A DNA stretch of 46,397 nt from Succinivibrio dextrinosolvens DSM 3072 (GTDB lineage: Bacteria > Pseudomonadota > Gammaproteobacteria > Enterobacterales > Succinivibrionaceae): assembly GCF_900167015.1 (NCBI RefSeq), contig NZ_FUXX01000021.1:1-46397 (forward strand). Direction: 5' to 3'. A program made the translations under genes and the position numbers. Under the pieces are notes generated by a model that was not told where the DNA came from, made no database searches, and saw only the letters and a list, made by a program, of their open reading frames with translations. Below are positions 8,286-18,699 of this stretch, in pieces; the first letter of the stretch is position 1; the number at the start of each line of letters is the position of its first letter.

Positions 8286-9452
8286 CTATCGCTGATTGTT
8301 CTTTTCTTCTGAATTTGGATAACAGCCTAAAACCTTCAGAGTTGAAGTGAAAGGCTTTATATCCTCGAGAATATCCTGAAGTTCTGGAGAAGAAAGATTT
8401 CCCTCTATGTCTGCAAAGAAAATTTCTTCCCAGGTATCTTTGTTTCGGTCTAATCTAGGCCTTGATATTAGTTTGGTTAAGTTAAGCTGGTGTTTTGAAA
8501 TTTCAGCTAAAACAGAAATTAAGGAACCAGGAGTGTATTTCTGAACACCAAAGGTCAGAGATGTCTTTGCCGGAATAGTTGCTGGTACACTGATTGGTGT
8601 CATTGATATTACAATGAAACGAGTGTAATTGTTTGTATTATTTGCAATATTATCTACAATCGGAATCAGATCGTAGTAACTTGCTGCCATATGAGATCCA
8701 ATTGCAACATGATGAGGGGAGTTTAGGTCTCTTATTATGTTCATTGCCTCGGATGTTGCTTTTGTGTAATGAATATTTGCCTTTGGAAGAATGTCTTTTA
8801 TCCAGTTAGAACACTGAGCTACTGGCTGTGGATGTGAGTATACATCAGTTATTTCTTCGAGTTTGCTGGCACTAGTTCCTAAAATTGCATGATCAATGGG
8901 AACAAAAAGCTCTCCAACTATTGATGCAGTTGTATTCTGAATAACATCTAAAACTTCGTTAATGGAGCCTGAACTTGAGTTTTCAATAGGAAGAACACCA
9001 AATTCAACTTTTCCTGTTTCAACCTGTCCGACAATCTGCTCAAATGTATCGCAGCCACTTGCCGTAATATTCCCTTTGAACCCTTCTAAAAAGCGCATTG
9101 CAGCAACATGAGAATAGCTTCCAGTGGAGCCGAGATGGGCGATAGAGGTATCTCTAATGATTGTAGAACTGTTTGCCTTTGCAATTATGTGCTGCTGTTC
9201 AATTGCACAGGTGTTTTTCATGATCATTCTGTAAAGATCAGAAATATATGATGCTGGCAGTCCATGTGACTTTGCCTGTTCTCTTAATTTCTGGAGCTTT
9301 ATTTGTTCACGAGATGTGTCTGTAATACTCTGATTATGAGATAACTTGTATTCAGCAATGTCCTTGGCTACGTCCATTCTCTTTTCGAGAAGGTCCAATA
9401 TCTGTCTGTCAATGCTGTCTATATCTTCTCTACACTGCAATAAATCTCGCAT
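8286..9452 (-). CDS. pheA: Chorismate mutase / prephenate dehydratase (P-protein)
   Basis: A 388-residue cytosolic bifunctional enzyme turning chorismate into phenylpyruvate for phenylalanine synthesis. The chorismate mutase (AroQ) domain covers about 1-90 and the prephenate dehydratase domain about 100-285, with the catalytic T277-R278-F279. The ACT domain covers about 295-385. In the ACT domain the E. coli GALV motif reads GSLI (309-312) and the ESRP motif reads ISRP (329-332), so phenylalanine feedback may differ. The second ATG (9452) is chosen because AAGGA abuts the first ATG at 9458 but is well spaced from the second. No leader peptide or attenuator is seen, as the upstream terminator leaves only about 40 bp. 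Confidence 0.95.
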   Translation of the reverse strand: MRDLLQCREDIDSIDRQILDLLEKRMDVAKDIAEYKLSHNQSITDTSREQIKLQKLREQAKSHGLPASYISDLYRMIMKNTCAIEQQHIIAKANSSTIIRDTSIAHLGSTGSYSHVAAMRFLEGFKGNITASGCDTFEQIVGQVETGKVEFGVLPIENSSSGSINEVLDVIQNTTASIVGELFVPIDHAILGTSASKLEEITDVYSHPQPVAQCSNWIKDILPKANIHYTKATSEAMNIIRDLNSPHHVAIGSHMAASYYDLIPIVDNIANNTNNYTRFIVISMTPISVPATIPAKTSLTFGVQKYTPGSLISVLAEISKHQLNLTKLISRPRLDRNKDTWEEIFFADIEGNLSSPELQDILEDIKPFTSTLKVLGCYPNSEEKNNQR

Positions 9453-9489
9453 GATCATCCTTATCTGTTGTTTTTTTAGTATTTTACAT

Positions 9490-9519
9490 CAAAAAAAATG
9501 CAGACATAAAGTCTGCATT
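9490..9519 (-). terminator. Terminator of the Bax-inhibitor-1 gene
   Basis: The stem AATGCAGAC (9497-9505) with GTCTGCATT (9511-9519) and loop ATAAA is followed on the minus strand by a run of T. Confidence 0.85.
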
Positions 9520-9535
9520 ATATTGGTTGAATAAA

Positions 9536-10279
9536 TTACTCTCTCTTGGATAGTAACTTAAGAATTTCAATGTAAAGCCAGCAGATGGTTACTAATAATG
9601 AGAATGCATTGTAGTACTCAAAATGCTTTGGAAGGCCTTCGTCAACTGCAATCTGGATATTCTCAAAATCAAGGATCAGACTGAATGCTGCAACTGTGCA
9701 GATTATCAGCGAAATCAGGATTGACATTGGACCTGATGATGGAAGAAGACTTCCTCCAAATAGAGAGAATACAATCTGGATCATGTATAGAACAAAGATA
9801 CCAGTGATTGCACCTGTAATAATTGATTTAAATCTCTGTGTTGGAACAACAATCTTGTATTTCCATAAGAAAAGCATTGTCATTACAACAACAAAGGTTG
9901 ACATAACAGCTGTGGTAACGATACCAGGATACTGGAACTCAAAAGCTCCTGATAAGGTTCCAAGTGCTGCACCTTCTAGAACTGCGTAAATAGGTGCTGT
10001 AATAGGTGCTACTGTTGGCTTGAAGATTGTTATAAAAGCAACAATAAGAGCACCGATGATAGAGCCGTACATCAGTAAAGATGAAATGGCCTGTCCGCTA
10101 TAAATCTGACCTAAGGTGTAGTTCATTGTCAGATAGCCTACAACCATAGTTAGACCAACCAGCAGAATAGATTTTGTGGTTGTTCCTGAGATTGTAGCTC
10201 CTGCTTCAACTCCGCCGAAGTTATACACACCAGCAGCGTTTCTCATTGCTGAAATTGCTGGATTAGATGATTGCATCAT
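9536..10279 (-). CDS. Bax inhibitor-1/YccA-family membrane protein
   Basis: A 247-residue inner-membrane protein with about seven transmembrane segments. After a roughly 30-residue soluble N-terminus come hydrophobic segments, the conserved KPTVAPITAPIYAVLEGAALG, and a C-terminal region with DFENIQIAVDEGLPKHFEYY. These features belong to the longer YccA/BI-1 group rather than the short YbhL group. Related proteins are pH-sensitive calcium channels or interact with the FtsH protease; the role here is unknown. AAGGAG precedes the ATGATG start. Monocistronic with its own terminator. Confidence 0.8.
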   Translation of the reverse strand: MMQSSNPAISAMRNAAGVYNFGGVEAGATISGTTTKSILLVGLTMVVGYLTMNYTLGQIYSGQAISSLLMYGSIIGALIVAFITIFKPTVAPITAPIYAVLEGAALGTLSGAFEFQYPGIVTTAVMSTFVVVMTMLFLWKYKIVVPTQRFKSIITGAITGIFVLYMIQIVFSLFGGSLLPSSGPMSILISLIICTVAAFSLILDFENIQIAVDEGLPKHFEYYNAFSLLVTICWLYIEILKLLSKRE

Positions 10280-10433
10280 GAATCTCCTTAACTTAATTTT
10301 CCCGTATTAATACATGCGGGCATTATTGGTATTTTTAAAGTATACCAGTTTATTTTAATCTAAGAATTATACAGAAATGTAGTTTTCCAATTATACTTAT
10401 ATGCGAATTTTGTGAGTTAAGTAAGGAATGGTT

Positions 10434-11126
10434 ATGAATAACTGGAAAGACATAATAGGTCCGTTGAAGAAGACTGATGCATTTATTAATGCATATAATT
10501 ACCAGAAACAGCAGCGTTTGAAAGGAATAAATGTCTTTCCTCCTCAGAAGGATCTCTTTAATGCCTTTAGCTATACTCCATTTCAGAAACTTAAAGTTGT
10601 GATCATAGGTCAGGATCCATACCATGAGAAAGGTCAGGCGATGGGACTGTGTTTTTCTGTTCCTGTAGGAATAGCTATTCCTCCTAGTTTAAGAAATATA
10701 TATAGAGAACTTTGTGATGATATTCCGGGGTTTGAAGTTCCTAATCATGGAAATCTAATACCTTGGGCTAGACAGGGGGTTCTTTTATTAAATTCCGTAC
10801 TAAGTGTAGATGAAAATCTGGCTGGCTCTCACCGTGGTGTTGGCTGGGAGGAATTTACAGATGATGTCATAAAGACTCTAAGCGATAAATGTGAGAATCT
10901 CGTTTTTATATTGTGGGGCGGATATGCTCAGAGAAAAGGTTCTCGAATCGATACCTCAAAACACCTGGTTCTGACTGGTGCCCATCCAAGTCCATTGTCA
11001 GCAAACAGAGGCGGTTTTTTTGGAAATCACTATTTTTCAAAAACAAACAGCTATCTAACCTCCAAGGGTATCTCTCCAATTGACTGGAGATTACCTGTTT
11101 TTCTTGATGGTACTGAAGAACTATGA
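10434..11126 (+). CDS. ung: Uracil-DNA glycosylase, family 1
   Basis: A 230-residue cytosolic base-excision repair enzyme that removes uracil from DNA. The water-activating motif GQDPYH is present with D61, and the HPSPLS loop with catalytic H184. Length is as in E. coli Ung (229). The start is placed at 10434 rather than at the ATG at 10428, because AAGGA at 10423-10427 abuts the first ATG and is 6 nt from the second. Convergent with the distant pse operon. Confidence 0.97.
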   Translation: MNNWKDIIGPLKKTDAFINAYNYQKQQRLKGINVFPPQKDLFNAFSYTPFQKLKVVIIGQDPYHEKGQAMGLCFSVPVGIAIPPSLRNIYRELCDDIPGFEVPNHGNLIPWARQGVLLLNSVLSVDENLAGSHRGVGWEEFTDDVIKTLSDKCENLVFILWGGYAQRKGSRIDTSKHLVLTGAHPSPLSANRGGFFGNHYFSKTNSYLTSKGISPIDWRLPVFLDGTEEL

Positions 11127-11694
11127 AAACGCTTTCGTAACTAATTCTTCCCAATATTTTTTAGGCTTTTATTTGGAAACGGCTTTAGTTCTATTTTTTA
11201 TATCAATAATAATTGCCTAAAATTATCAAAAAAAAACGGAAAAATAAAAAAATTAAACCGTTTGCATGAAAATTGTACTATCTACAGAATTATCCTCAAA
11301 TTCTAATAAGATCTGATAGTTATCATCTTAAAATGTAATTTTTTGATTATATATACACGTATTTAAGTGTTTTTCTTCGCAATTATCCGATAATTAATTT
11401 TTCATAATGTGAAAATTGTTATTAAAATACAAAAATCAAAAAAGTGTCATTATCTCAATAATGACAGATTTTAATGTTGTAATACAATTAGATAACTTGA
11501 TTTTTTTAATTTTGATTTAAGTCGCTTTAATCTTTTATAGAGCGTTAAAATCTTACTTTTATTTGAGAAAAATGTGACGAATGTCTCTAAATCGGAATAG
11601 CGTTTTTGATAACATAATCACGCTATGTAGTTTAGATGGTTTCTTCCCCAAATTGAACCATCCAAGATGATAGCTTTCATAAAGGTGAATTGAT
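11127..11694. other. Long AT-rich convergent spacer with palindromes, no gene seen
   Basis: This spacer of about 570 bp lies between the ends of ung and pseG. No credible open frame was found. It contains AATTAT-CCG-ATAATT (11381-11395), a hairpin TGTCATTA/TAATGACA (11445-11466, followed by GATTTT), and GATGGTT/AACCATC (11635-11662). CCGATAA at 11387-11393 resembles a sigma-28 -10 but has no matching -35 at the right distance. Confidence 0.5.
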
Positions 11695-11727
11695 GGATGA
11701 GTATCTAATATGGTACTCATCCTTTTC
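11695..11727 (+). terminator. Terminator-like hairpin between ung and pseG
   Basis: A perfect 9-bp stem (GGATGAGTA at 11695-11703 with TACTCATCC at 11714-11722) is followed by TTTTCT on the plus strand. It adjoins the pseG stop, so it may serve the minus strand as well. No nearby plus-strand gene explains its polarity. Confidence 0.6.
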
Positions 11728-11730
11728 TAT

Positions 11731-12714
11731 TTATAGACTGCGAATTTCTTTTACTATATTCTCTATTCCGCAGTCTTTGATTAAATTTCTGCAGTTCTTT
11801 TCGAATTCGCTGTAGTTCCTGTAAAGATTGTTTAATTTCTCGAAAATTACCGAAGGGTTCTTCAGTTCTGACACATTTGCACATTCGCCAAGAGTGAATT
11901 TTCTTACGACTCCATCACAGGTTCCTGCCTGATTGTCTGCTATTTCAACATTGATAGAAGGAATTCCCGCAATTATTCTTTCTCTGAACATTCCTCCACA
12001 GGCACCAATAGCCAGATCTGTATTAGAAAAGACTTCTGCTATATTATTTGAATTACGAATTAGAGTTATTTCCTTAATATCTGATACGATAGCTCTTATA
12101 TCTTCATAATCAGGATTGGAAAGTCCGCTTATGATCGTAAATCTGAACTGTTTGTACAGTTTACCCTCAAGAATAGCCTGGGCTGTATATTTGCAGCCAT
12201 GTACAGGATCAGCGCCACCAAAATTCACCAGAACTCTTGGAACACCATATATGTTTGGTGTTTTTTGAATTTCAAAGAACTCTTTTTTTATAAAGTTATA
12301 TTTTGGTCCTAAACATAGTCTGCAGTTTTCAGGAACAAGCTCTCTATATCTGGTTCTTCCTTCAGACTGATCAATCAGAAGATGACATTTGTGTTTTCTG
12401 TTTTCAAGATCATCAATAACAACTACTTTTGCTTTTTCATATATTGCACTTTCAAATTTCTCATCAAGAAAGTAATGATCAACGATTACCAGTGAAGGTG
12501 AAAAGGAAAGGACTGCGTTAACAAGATTGTTTTTTTCGGTTAGTACTATATCTTTATATTCTGTACACTGTGTTTTAAGCTCATCCGATAGGGAATCTGA
12601 GCACAGATAGATGTTATAGTCCTTAAAATAGGGAAGTAATCCTTTTACTCTCATAAGATGCCCGGTACCAATCTGAGCATCAGCCTTAAGTACTACAACT
12701 AGATTTTTATTCAT
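11731..12714 (-). CDS. pseG: UDP-2,4-diacetamido-2,4,6-trideoxy-beta-L-altropyranose hydrolase
   Basis: A 327-residue GT-B-fold sugar-nucleotide hydrolase that removes UDP in the fourth step of pseudaminic acid synthesis. The N-terminal motif KADAQIGTGHLMR carries H19, matching the catalytic histidine (H17) of Campylobacter PseG. A second conserved stretch, IGACGGMFRERIIAGIPSI, lies near residues 238-256 in the nucleotide-binding half. It overlaps pseF by 8 nt and is the last gene of the flrA-pseBCFG run. The usual neighbours pseH and pseI are not adjacent. Confidence 0.88.
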   Translation of the reverse strand: MNKNLVVVLKADAQIGTGHLMRVKGLLPYFKDYNIYLCSDSLSDELKTQCTEYKDIVLTEKNNLVNAVLSFSPSLVIVDHYFLDEKFESAIYEKAKVVVIDDLENRKHKCHLLIDQSEGRTRYRELVPENCRLCLGPKYNFIKKEFFEIQKTPNIYGVPRVLVNFGGADPVHGCKYTAQAILEGKLYKQFRFTIISGLSNPDYEDIRAIVSDIKEITLIRNSNNIAEVFSNTDLAIGACGGMFRERIIAGIPSINVEIADNQAGTCDGVVRKFTLGECANVSELKNPSVIFEKLNNLYRNYSEFEKNCRNLIKDCGIENIVKEIRSL

Positions 12715-13399
12715 AATTAAGATCTGTAACTGCTTTGGCTAAGGCACATGCCATTTTCCAGTCCTCTGCTGTATCAATATCTATTACTCGGTATCTTGGC
12801 ATGATGTATGGTTTTGTTTTTGCAGTTTTATTCTGTTCCATTGCGTCATTTGAATAGAAGTAGAACAATCCACAATCCTGATAGCATTTTTCCAGATCCT
12901 GTGAGCGGCATGGAACAAATTCAGGTTCTCTGTATTTTAAATACCCATCATTCCCAATAATCTGAGCTCTCTGGATTGGAAAAGAGAATTCACAAACGGA
13001 CATTACACAGTCGCATTCAGTCTCTTTGAAGTCTTTGTAGGCCTCAATTAGATTTTGCGCTTTAAGAAGAGGAGCTGTTGCATATATACAGCATATGGAA
13101 TCAATCTGAGGATCGAATTCCTTAATTTTACTGTATGCATCCTTTGTAACGGCAAATGTACCTGTAAAATCATCCGCCAAACTCTTATCTCTCAAAAATG
13201 GAACCTTGGCTCCGCATTTAACAGATATATCTGCAATTTCCTGATCGTCTGTTGAAACGATAACGTCCTTGAAAATGCCGCTAGCTAATGCCGCTTTAAT
13301 TGGATATGAAATCAAAGGCTGCCCCAAGAAATCCTTAATGTTTTTATGAGGTATTCTTTTTGAACCGCCTCTGGCAGGAATACATGCGTAAATGCTCAT
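12707..13399 (-). CDS. pseF: CMP-pseudaminic acid synthetase (cytidylyltransferase)
   Basis: A 230-residue nucleotidyltransferase of the NeuA/KdsB type that activates pseudaminic acid with CTP. The N-terminal CPARGGSKRIPHKNI-type signature (here IPARGGSKRIPHKNIKDF, residues 7-24) binds CTP. STDDQEIADI near 50-59 and the closing RYRVIDIDTAEDWKMA are also typical. The ATG directly follows the pseC stop, so translation is coupled. NeuA-like sialic acid activation is the alternative reading, but the pseB/pseC/pseG context favours PseF. Confidence 0.88.
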   Translation of the reverse strand: MSIYACIPARGGSKRIPHKNIKDFLGQPLISYPIKAALASGIFKDVIVSTDDQEIADISVKCGAKVPFLRDKSLADDFTGTFAVTKDAYSKIKEFDPQIDSICCIYATAPLLKAQNLIEAYKDFKETECDCVMSVCEFSFPIQRAQIIGNDGYLKYREPEFVPCRSQDLEKCYQDCGLFYFYSNDAMEQNKTAKTKPYIMPRYRVIDIDTAEDWKMACALAKAVTDLNYE

Positions 13400-14563
13400 C
13401 TATAATTTTTTCTCATCAATGAGACCTAAAAGTGTTGCAGCACACATCTGAAGGTCTAATTTCTTTAGTTTTGGGTAAAGAGGAAGAGAAAGCGTTCTTT
13501 CAAAGAAATACTCCGCTCCAGGTAGTGAAGGGTAGTTCTTTATGCTCTGGTAATATGGGTGTTTATATATAGGCAGATAGTGGACCTGTACACAAATGCC
13601 TCTGTGTCTTAGGGTATTGTATACGAAATCTCGTTTGCCAAAAGGAATTCCTACCTGATATAAATGCCAGGAGCTTACAGAATCATTAGAATCAGCAGGA
13701 GGAAGAGTCAGATTTTTGTCTGAAGATAGTAGTTCCTCCCATTCTTTTGCAAGTTCTCTCCTTTTTGAAAGAAAGTCCTCTATTCTTGAGAGCTGAGATA
13801 TTCCAAGAGCTGCATGTACATCAGACATGCGATAGTTATATCCTAAGGACTGCATTTCGTAGTAAAAATTCGGCATATCCTTATTTATCAGGAACTGCTT
13901 GTCATGTTCTATTCCATGACTGGAATAGAGTTTCATTTTTCTGTACAGTGTTTCATCATTTGTCAGGCACATACCGCCTTCAGCGGTTGTAATAATTTTT
14001 ACCGGATGAAAACTGAAAACGGTAATATCAGAGAAGAAACAGTCTCCAATCTTATGTCCCTTGTAGATTGCGCCTAATGCGTGAGCAGCATCTTCAATCA
14101 GATAAAAACCATATTTGATTTTTAATTCATATATTCTTTGAAGATCAACAGGGCGTCCGGATAGATGTACAGCTACCACCACCTTTGGAAGTCTGTTCTG
14201 CTTTTCTGCATCAATAAGCATCTGTTCTAAATGATTGACATCTAGATTACCTGTAAATTTATCTGTATCAATAAAATCTACATCAGCTCCAAGATATCTT
14301 GCACAGTTTGCTGATGCTACAAAACTGATAGCACTGACAAAAACTCGATCTGAATCGGTTACGCCCAGTGCCATCATTGCAATATGTAATGCAGAAGTGC
14401 ATGAGTTTACAGCGACAGCATAACTTGCATTAACGTAGGATGCGGTCTGTTCTTCAAAATCAGTGACAGTTGGACCGCAGGTAAGAAATGGAGAACGAAG
14501 AATGTTTTTTACGGCATCGATATCTTCATCTTCAATTGTCTGAGTACTGTAGGGAATCATCAA
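13400..14563 (-). CDS. pseC: UDP-4-amino-4,6-dideoxy-N-acetyl-beta-L-altrosamine transaminase
   Basis: A 387-residue PLP-dependent DegT/DnrJ/EryC1 aminotransferase. It aminates the 4-keto sugar made by PseB, using glutamate. The internal aldimine lysine is K189 in TVFSFHPVKIITTAEGG. EDAAHALGA near 157-165 holds the pyridine-ring aspartate, and NSCTSALH near 53-60 binds the phosphate. Its start lies 2 nt after the pseB stop and its end abuts pseF, so the genes form one operon. Paralogous WecE-type enzymes look similar; context decides. Confidence 0.9.
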   Translation of the reverse strand: MMIPYSTQTIEDEDIDAVKNILRSPFLTCGPTVTDFEEQTASYVNASYAVAVNSCTSALHIAMMALGVTDSDRVFVSAISFVASANCARYLGADVDFIDTDKFTGNLDVNHLEQMLIDAEKQNRLPKVVVAVHLSGRPVDLQRIYELKIKYGFYLIEDAAHALGAIYKGHKIGDCFFSDITVFSFHPVKIITTAEGGMCLTNDETLYRKMKLYSSHGIEHDKQFLINKDMPNFYYEMQSLGYNYRMSDVHAALGISQLSRIEDFLSKRRELAKEWEELLSSDKNLTLPPADSNDSVSSWHLYQVGIPFGKRDFVYNTLRHRGICVQVHYLPIYKHPYYQSIKNYPSLPGAEYFFERTLSLPLYPKLKKLDLQMCAATLLGLIDEKKL

Positions 14564-14565
14564 AA

Positions 14566-15600
<1,035 letters not shown>

Positions 15601-15614
15601 CTATTAAGATTCCG

Positions 15615-17123
15615 TTAGTTTGTTGAAGCTATACCGTACTTTTTCATTTTTTCAACAAGAGTTGTTCTTCTCAGTCCTAAGATTTCTGAGGCTTTTGCAA
15701 CAACTCCGTTGCTTTGAGTAAGCGCCTGCTTAATCATGCTGATTTCAATACTTGCAACCATATCCTTAAGGTTTATACCTTCTGGAGAAAGTGTAGGCAT
15801 GAATGCCTGTGCCATATCTCTTTCTCCTTCGATCACTGGCAATGGTGGCAGATCAATTGGTCTGTTGTCATTGTCTTCGAAGAATCCTTCTTCCTGAAGC
15901 TCATCACCTTGAAGAGGAACAGAGAAGTTATCCAGAAGAGCCATTCTTTCTTCATATGGATCATCCTCAAGTTTACCGCCTCTGTAGGTTACAGGTAACT
16001 CGTTAACATCAACGATTTCATTAGGATGAAGAATCAGCAGTCTTTCAACAATATTTGATAATTCTCGGACATTTCCCGGCCAAGGACATGACATCAGCTG
16101 AAGCATCGCTCTCTGAGTAAATCGTACCGTTGCTTTCTGAATTTTGCTGTGACGATTAACCAATTCCTGAACTAAAAGAGGAATATCATCGGTTCTTTCT
16201 CTCAAAGGAGGTGTTTCAATAGGGAATACATTCAATCTATAGAAAAGGTCCTGACGGAAGGTCTTTTCTGCAACCATTTTCTCAAGATTCTGGTGGGTTG
16301 CGGCAATAATTCTGACATCTGATTTAATTGGCTTATTTGAACCGACTCTTTCAAATTGTCTTTCCTGTAATACTCTCAGGAGCTTTACCTGCATCTGAAA
16401 TGGCATATCTCCGATTTCATCAAGGAAAATGGTTCCGCCTTCAGCAAGTTCAAATCTTCCCTCATGAGCACTGATTGCACCTGTGAAAGCACCTTTTTCG
16501 TGACCGAAAAGCTCTGATTCTAACAGTTCTGCAGGAATAGCTCCGCAGTTAACCGGAACAAATGCCTTATCCTTTCTATCTGATAATTCATGAATAGCTC
16601 TTGCGACAACCTCTTTACCCGTGCCAGATTCTCCTAAAATCAGTACAGAGGTATCTTTGGTTGCAACCTGTTCAATCAGTCTTCTAACGTTGGTGATTGC
16701 CTTATCCTGACCAACCAGCATCTTAATCAGTGCCGATGCTCCGTCACCAGATTTGCTTGAGAGTCTTCTCATAGAACGGAAAGACTGACAGTAATGCAGT
16801 AGTGAAACTATTTCATCATAGTTAGGATCATTTCCGATTTCGCCCATGAAATTAGGCTGTTCCTTCAGATCCTCGTGACTGTTTTCAGAACATAACAGGA
16901 ATGCTGTATTGGCATGAGAAATAATGAATTCTTTGTAATTGAAACCATCAATATCACCAAGAATGCAGATATCTACATTTGACTCTTCTGCATCAAAGTA
17001 AGATATGCAGTCATCTACATCGCCACTTTGACACGACAATCCCAAAAAGGAAAAGATAGTTTCAAGTGATTCTCGTTTGTGATTATCCTTCTCAAGAATT
17101 AGGAGATTTCCTGAAAAACGCAT
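15615..17123 (-). CDS. flrA: Sigma-54-dependent flagellar master regulator, FlrA/FleQ type
   Basis: A 502-residue enhancer-binding protein. An N-terminal FleQ-type receiver-like domain spans about 1-115. A sigma-54 AAA+ domain spans about 135-370, with Walker A GESGTGKE (164-171), the GAFTGA sigma-54 contact loop (211-216) and Walker [10 protein letters not shown] (231-239). A Fis-type helix-turn-helix ends the protein ([20 protein letters not shown]). It should switch on middle flagellar genes, and a sigma-54 promoter lies directly upstream of the divergent flgJ. AAGGTG precedes the ATG. Whether it responds to c-di-GMP, as FleQ does, cannot be told. Confidence 0.92.
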   Translation of the reverse strand: MRFSGNLLILEKDNHKRESLETIFSFLGLSCQSGDVDDCISYFDAEESNVDICILGDIDGFNYKEFIISHANTAFLLCSENSHEDLKEQPNFMGEIGNDPNYDEIVSLLHYCQSFRSMRRLSSKSGDGASALIKMLVGQDKAITNVRRLIEQVATKDTSVLILGESGTGKEVVARAIHELSDRKDKAFVPVNCGAIPAELLESELFGHEKGAFTGAISAHEGRFELAEGGTIFLDEIGDMPFQMQVKLLRVLQERQFERVGSNKPIKSDVRIIAATHQNLEKMVAEKTFRQDLFYRLNVFPIETPPLRERTDDIPLLVQELVNRHSKIQKATVRFTQRAMLQLMSCPWPGNVRELSNIVERLLILHPNEIVDVNELPVTYRGGKLEDDPYEERMALLDNFSVPLQGDELQEEGFFEDNDNRPIDLPPLPVIEGERDMAQAFMPTLSPEGINLKDMVASIEISMIKQALTQSNGVVAKASEILGLRRTTLVEKMKKYGIASTN

Positions 17124-17589
17124 GTATCACCTTCAATGATCTGTAAACTGCATGATAATCAATAAAGAATAAAACGCCCGTAACATAATCGTTATGAGGA
17201 GAATGTTTAATGATTAGCAGTTTTTGTTTAACTAAAATGCATTCACTCTGTCATGATGTTTTTTTGACTTACTGAATGAATATCACAACCTGATTTAATT
17301 ATTTTTCGACTTTATATTAATAATACATCGGTATAAAAAAATGACAAATTTTTGACATGTTTTAGGTAATGTAATTGTGATTAATGTCGAGTAAAAATAT
17401 GCATCAAAATATCAATTTCTTTTTTTTATAATAAATTCTCTTTATTTTTCATAGGGTATCACTAATCGTCATTTTTTCAAAAAAAATAAAAATTATTTTT
17501 TTATAAACACTGTTATTGACTAACTAACTCGTCAAAATTACGTTCTTTTCGGCCTCTCTATTTATGAAAAATCAGCGCCAATTTTTCAA
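17124..17589. other. Divergent flrA/flgJ intergenic region, AT-rich
   Basis: No gene is credible here. A 21-codon frame at 17210-17275 has GAGGAG upstream but encodes nothing recognisable. The spacer holds direct TGACA repeats near 17342-17357 and a weak inverted repeat, CATAA-TCG-TTATG, at 17184-17196. The flrA promoter was not clearly seen. Confidence 0.45.
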
Positions 17590-17606
17590 TTGGCATAAAC
17601 CTTGCT
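17577..17606 (+). promoter_or_regulatory. Sigma-54 promoter of flgJ with overlapping inverted repeat
   Basis: TTGGCA-N5-CTTGCT at 17590-17606 has GG (17592-17593) and GC (17604-17605) separated by exactly 10 nt, as sigma-54 requires. The start would be near 17617, about 30 nt before the flgJ ATG. An inverted repeat, GCCAATT-TTTC-AATTGGC (17577-17594), overlaps the -24 element and could bind a regulator. Confidence 0.85.
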
Positions 17607-17647
17607 GTTTCTGTTTGAACAACAATTAATGGACGCATGGTGTAGTT

Positions 17648-18640
17648 ATGACTGATTTTTCCTCTGCTAATTCGAAAACTGATCTCGATATAGGCTTGGT
17701 TGGAGATCATCGTAATTTATCCAAGATAAAAAAACTTGGTCTGGGAGACAAGAAGGCCCAGGCTTTAGCTTTGAAAGCCGCTGCAGAGCAATTCCAGTCT
17801 TTGCTGAATCAGTACTGGGTTGATGCAATGCGTAAGTCTAATGATTCATTAAATCCTGATTCTCCTCTTCATTCAAAGTATTCCGGATTTTATGAGGATA
17901 TGCTCGCTCAGCAGAATGTTGCAGCTTTAACTTCTAATTCAGGTGTAAACAAAAACTCAATTACCTACCTTCTGACCAAGCAGTTTGCAAAGTCACTCGG
18001 TGATGAAGGTAAGGAGCTTATGGCTGAACTTGATAAGCTGGCTGTTTCAGGTAGAGGTACACATATAAAAGGGTCTTCCGTTACAAAACTATCTAGTTTC
18101 ATTTCCTCTCACGTGGACGGTGAGGCAAGTATCTCAAAATTGAGAAAGCTATATGCCGGTTTACCTGACCCAGAATCAATGAAGAGTTTTGCGTCACATG
18201 AAGACTTTGTTGAAAAGATGATGCCTTATGCAATTAAAGCAGTGGAAGGTTTAGGCTTTAATCCTCTGGTTCTTGTTGCACAGGCTGCGCTTGAAACCGG
18301 ATGGGGAAAACATGTCTCATCAGGAAATAACTATTACGGTATCAAAGCGAATTCTGCATGGAAAGGAGATAGCGAAAAACTATCATCCCCAGAATTTAGA
18401 AACGGAAAAATGGTCAATGAGGTTAGTGCTTTCAGAAAATATGCAGATGTTCTTGAAAGCATGAAAGATTACATTTCATTTATAAAGGATAATCCGAGGT
18501 ATAAAAATGCTGTTGATAAAAGTTATTCTCCTGACGATTATTTTGATGAAATTCAAAAAGCAGGATATGCAACGGATCCCGATTATGCTGAGAAGTTGAA
18601 AACAATTTCAAGGAAAATTGCATTTATGGCATACAAATAG
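17648..18640 (+). CDS. flgJ: Flagellar rod assembly protein / peptidoglycan hydrolase FlgJ
   Basis: A 330-residue two-domain protein exported to the periplasm. The N-terminal rod-capping domain spans about 40-115 (QFQSLLNQYWVDAMRKSND, SGFYEDMLAQQNVA). The C-terminal glucosaminidase domain spans about 183-328, with the catalytic glutamate E216 in AALETGWGKHV. It opens the cell wall so that the rod can grow. Only a weak GGTG precedes the ATG. It leads the flgJKL group directly behind a sigma-54 promoter, so here flgJ is separated from flgB-I, which are not in the window. Confidence 0.94.
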   Translation: MTDFSSANSKTDLDIGLVGDHRNLSKIKKLGLGDKKAQALALKAAAEQFQSLLNQYWVDAMRKSNDSLNPDSPLHSKYSGFYEDMLAQQNVAALTSNSGVNKNSITYLLTKQFAKSLGDEGKELMAELDKLAVSGRGTHIKGSSVTKLSSFISSHVDGEASISKLRKLYAGLPDPESMKSFASHEDFVEKMMPYAIKAVEGLGFNPLVLVAQAALETGWGKHVSSGNNYYGIKANSAWKGDSEKLSSPEFRNGKMVNEVSAFRKYADVLESMKDYISFIKDNPRYKNAVDKSYSPDDYFDEIQKAGYATDPDYAEKLKTISRKIAFMAYK

Positions 18641-18699
18641 CATGTAATTTTCTGAGGATAGGATGTAGGCAATTATTGCCACTTTAGAGGATTTTTGTA

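Noticed and set aside
11363..11393. A possible sigma-28 promoter with TCCGATAA
   Set aside because: The -35-like TTAAGTG is too far away, and the -10 is part of an AATTAT-CCG-ATAATT palindrome.
17210..17275. A 21-codon frame with GAGGAG upstream, between flrA and flgJ
   Set aside because: Too short and without recognisable features; the ribosome-site match may be chance.
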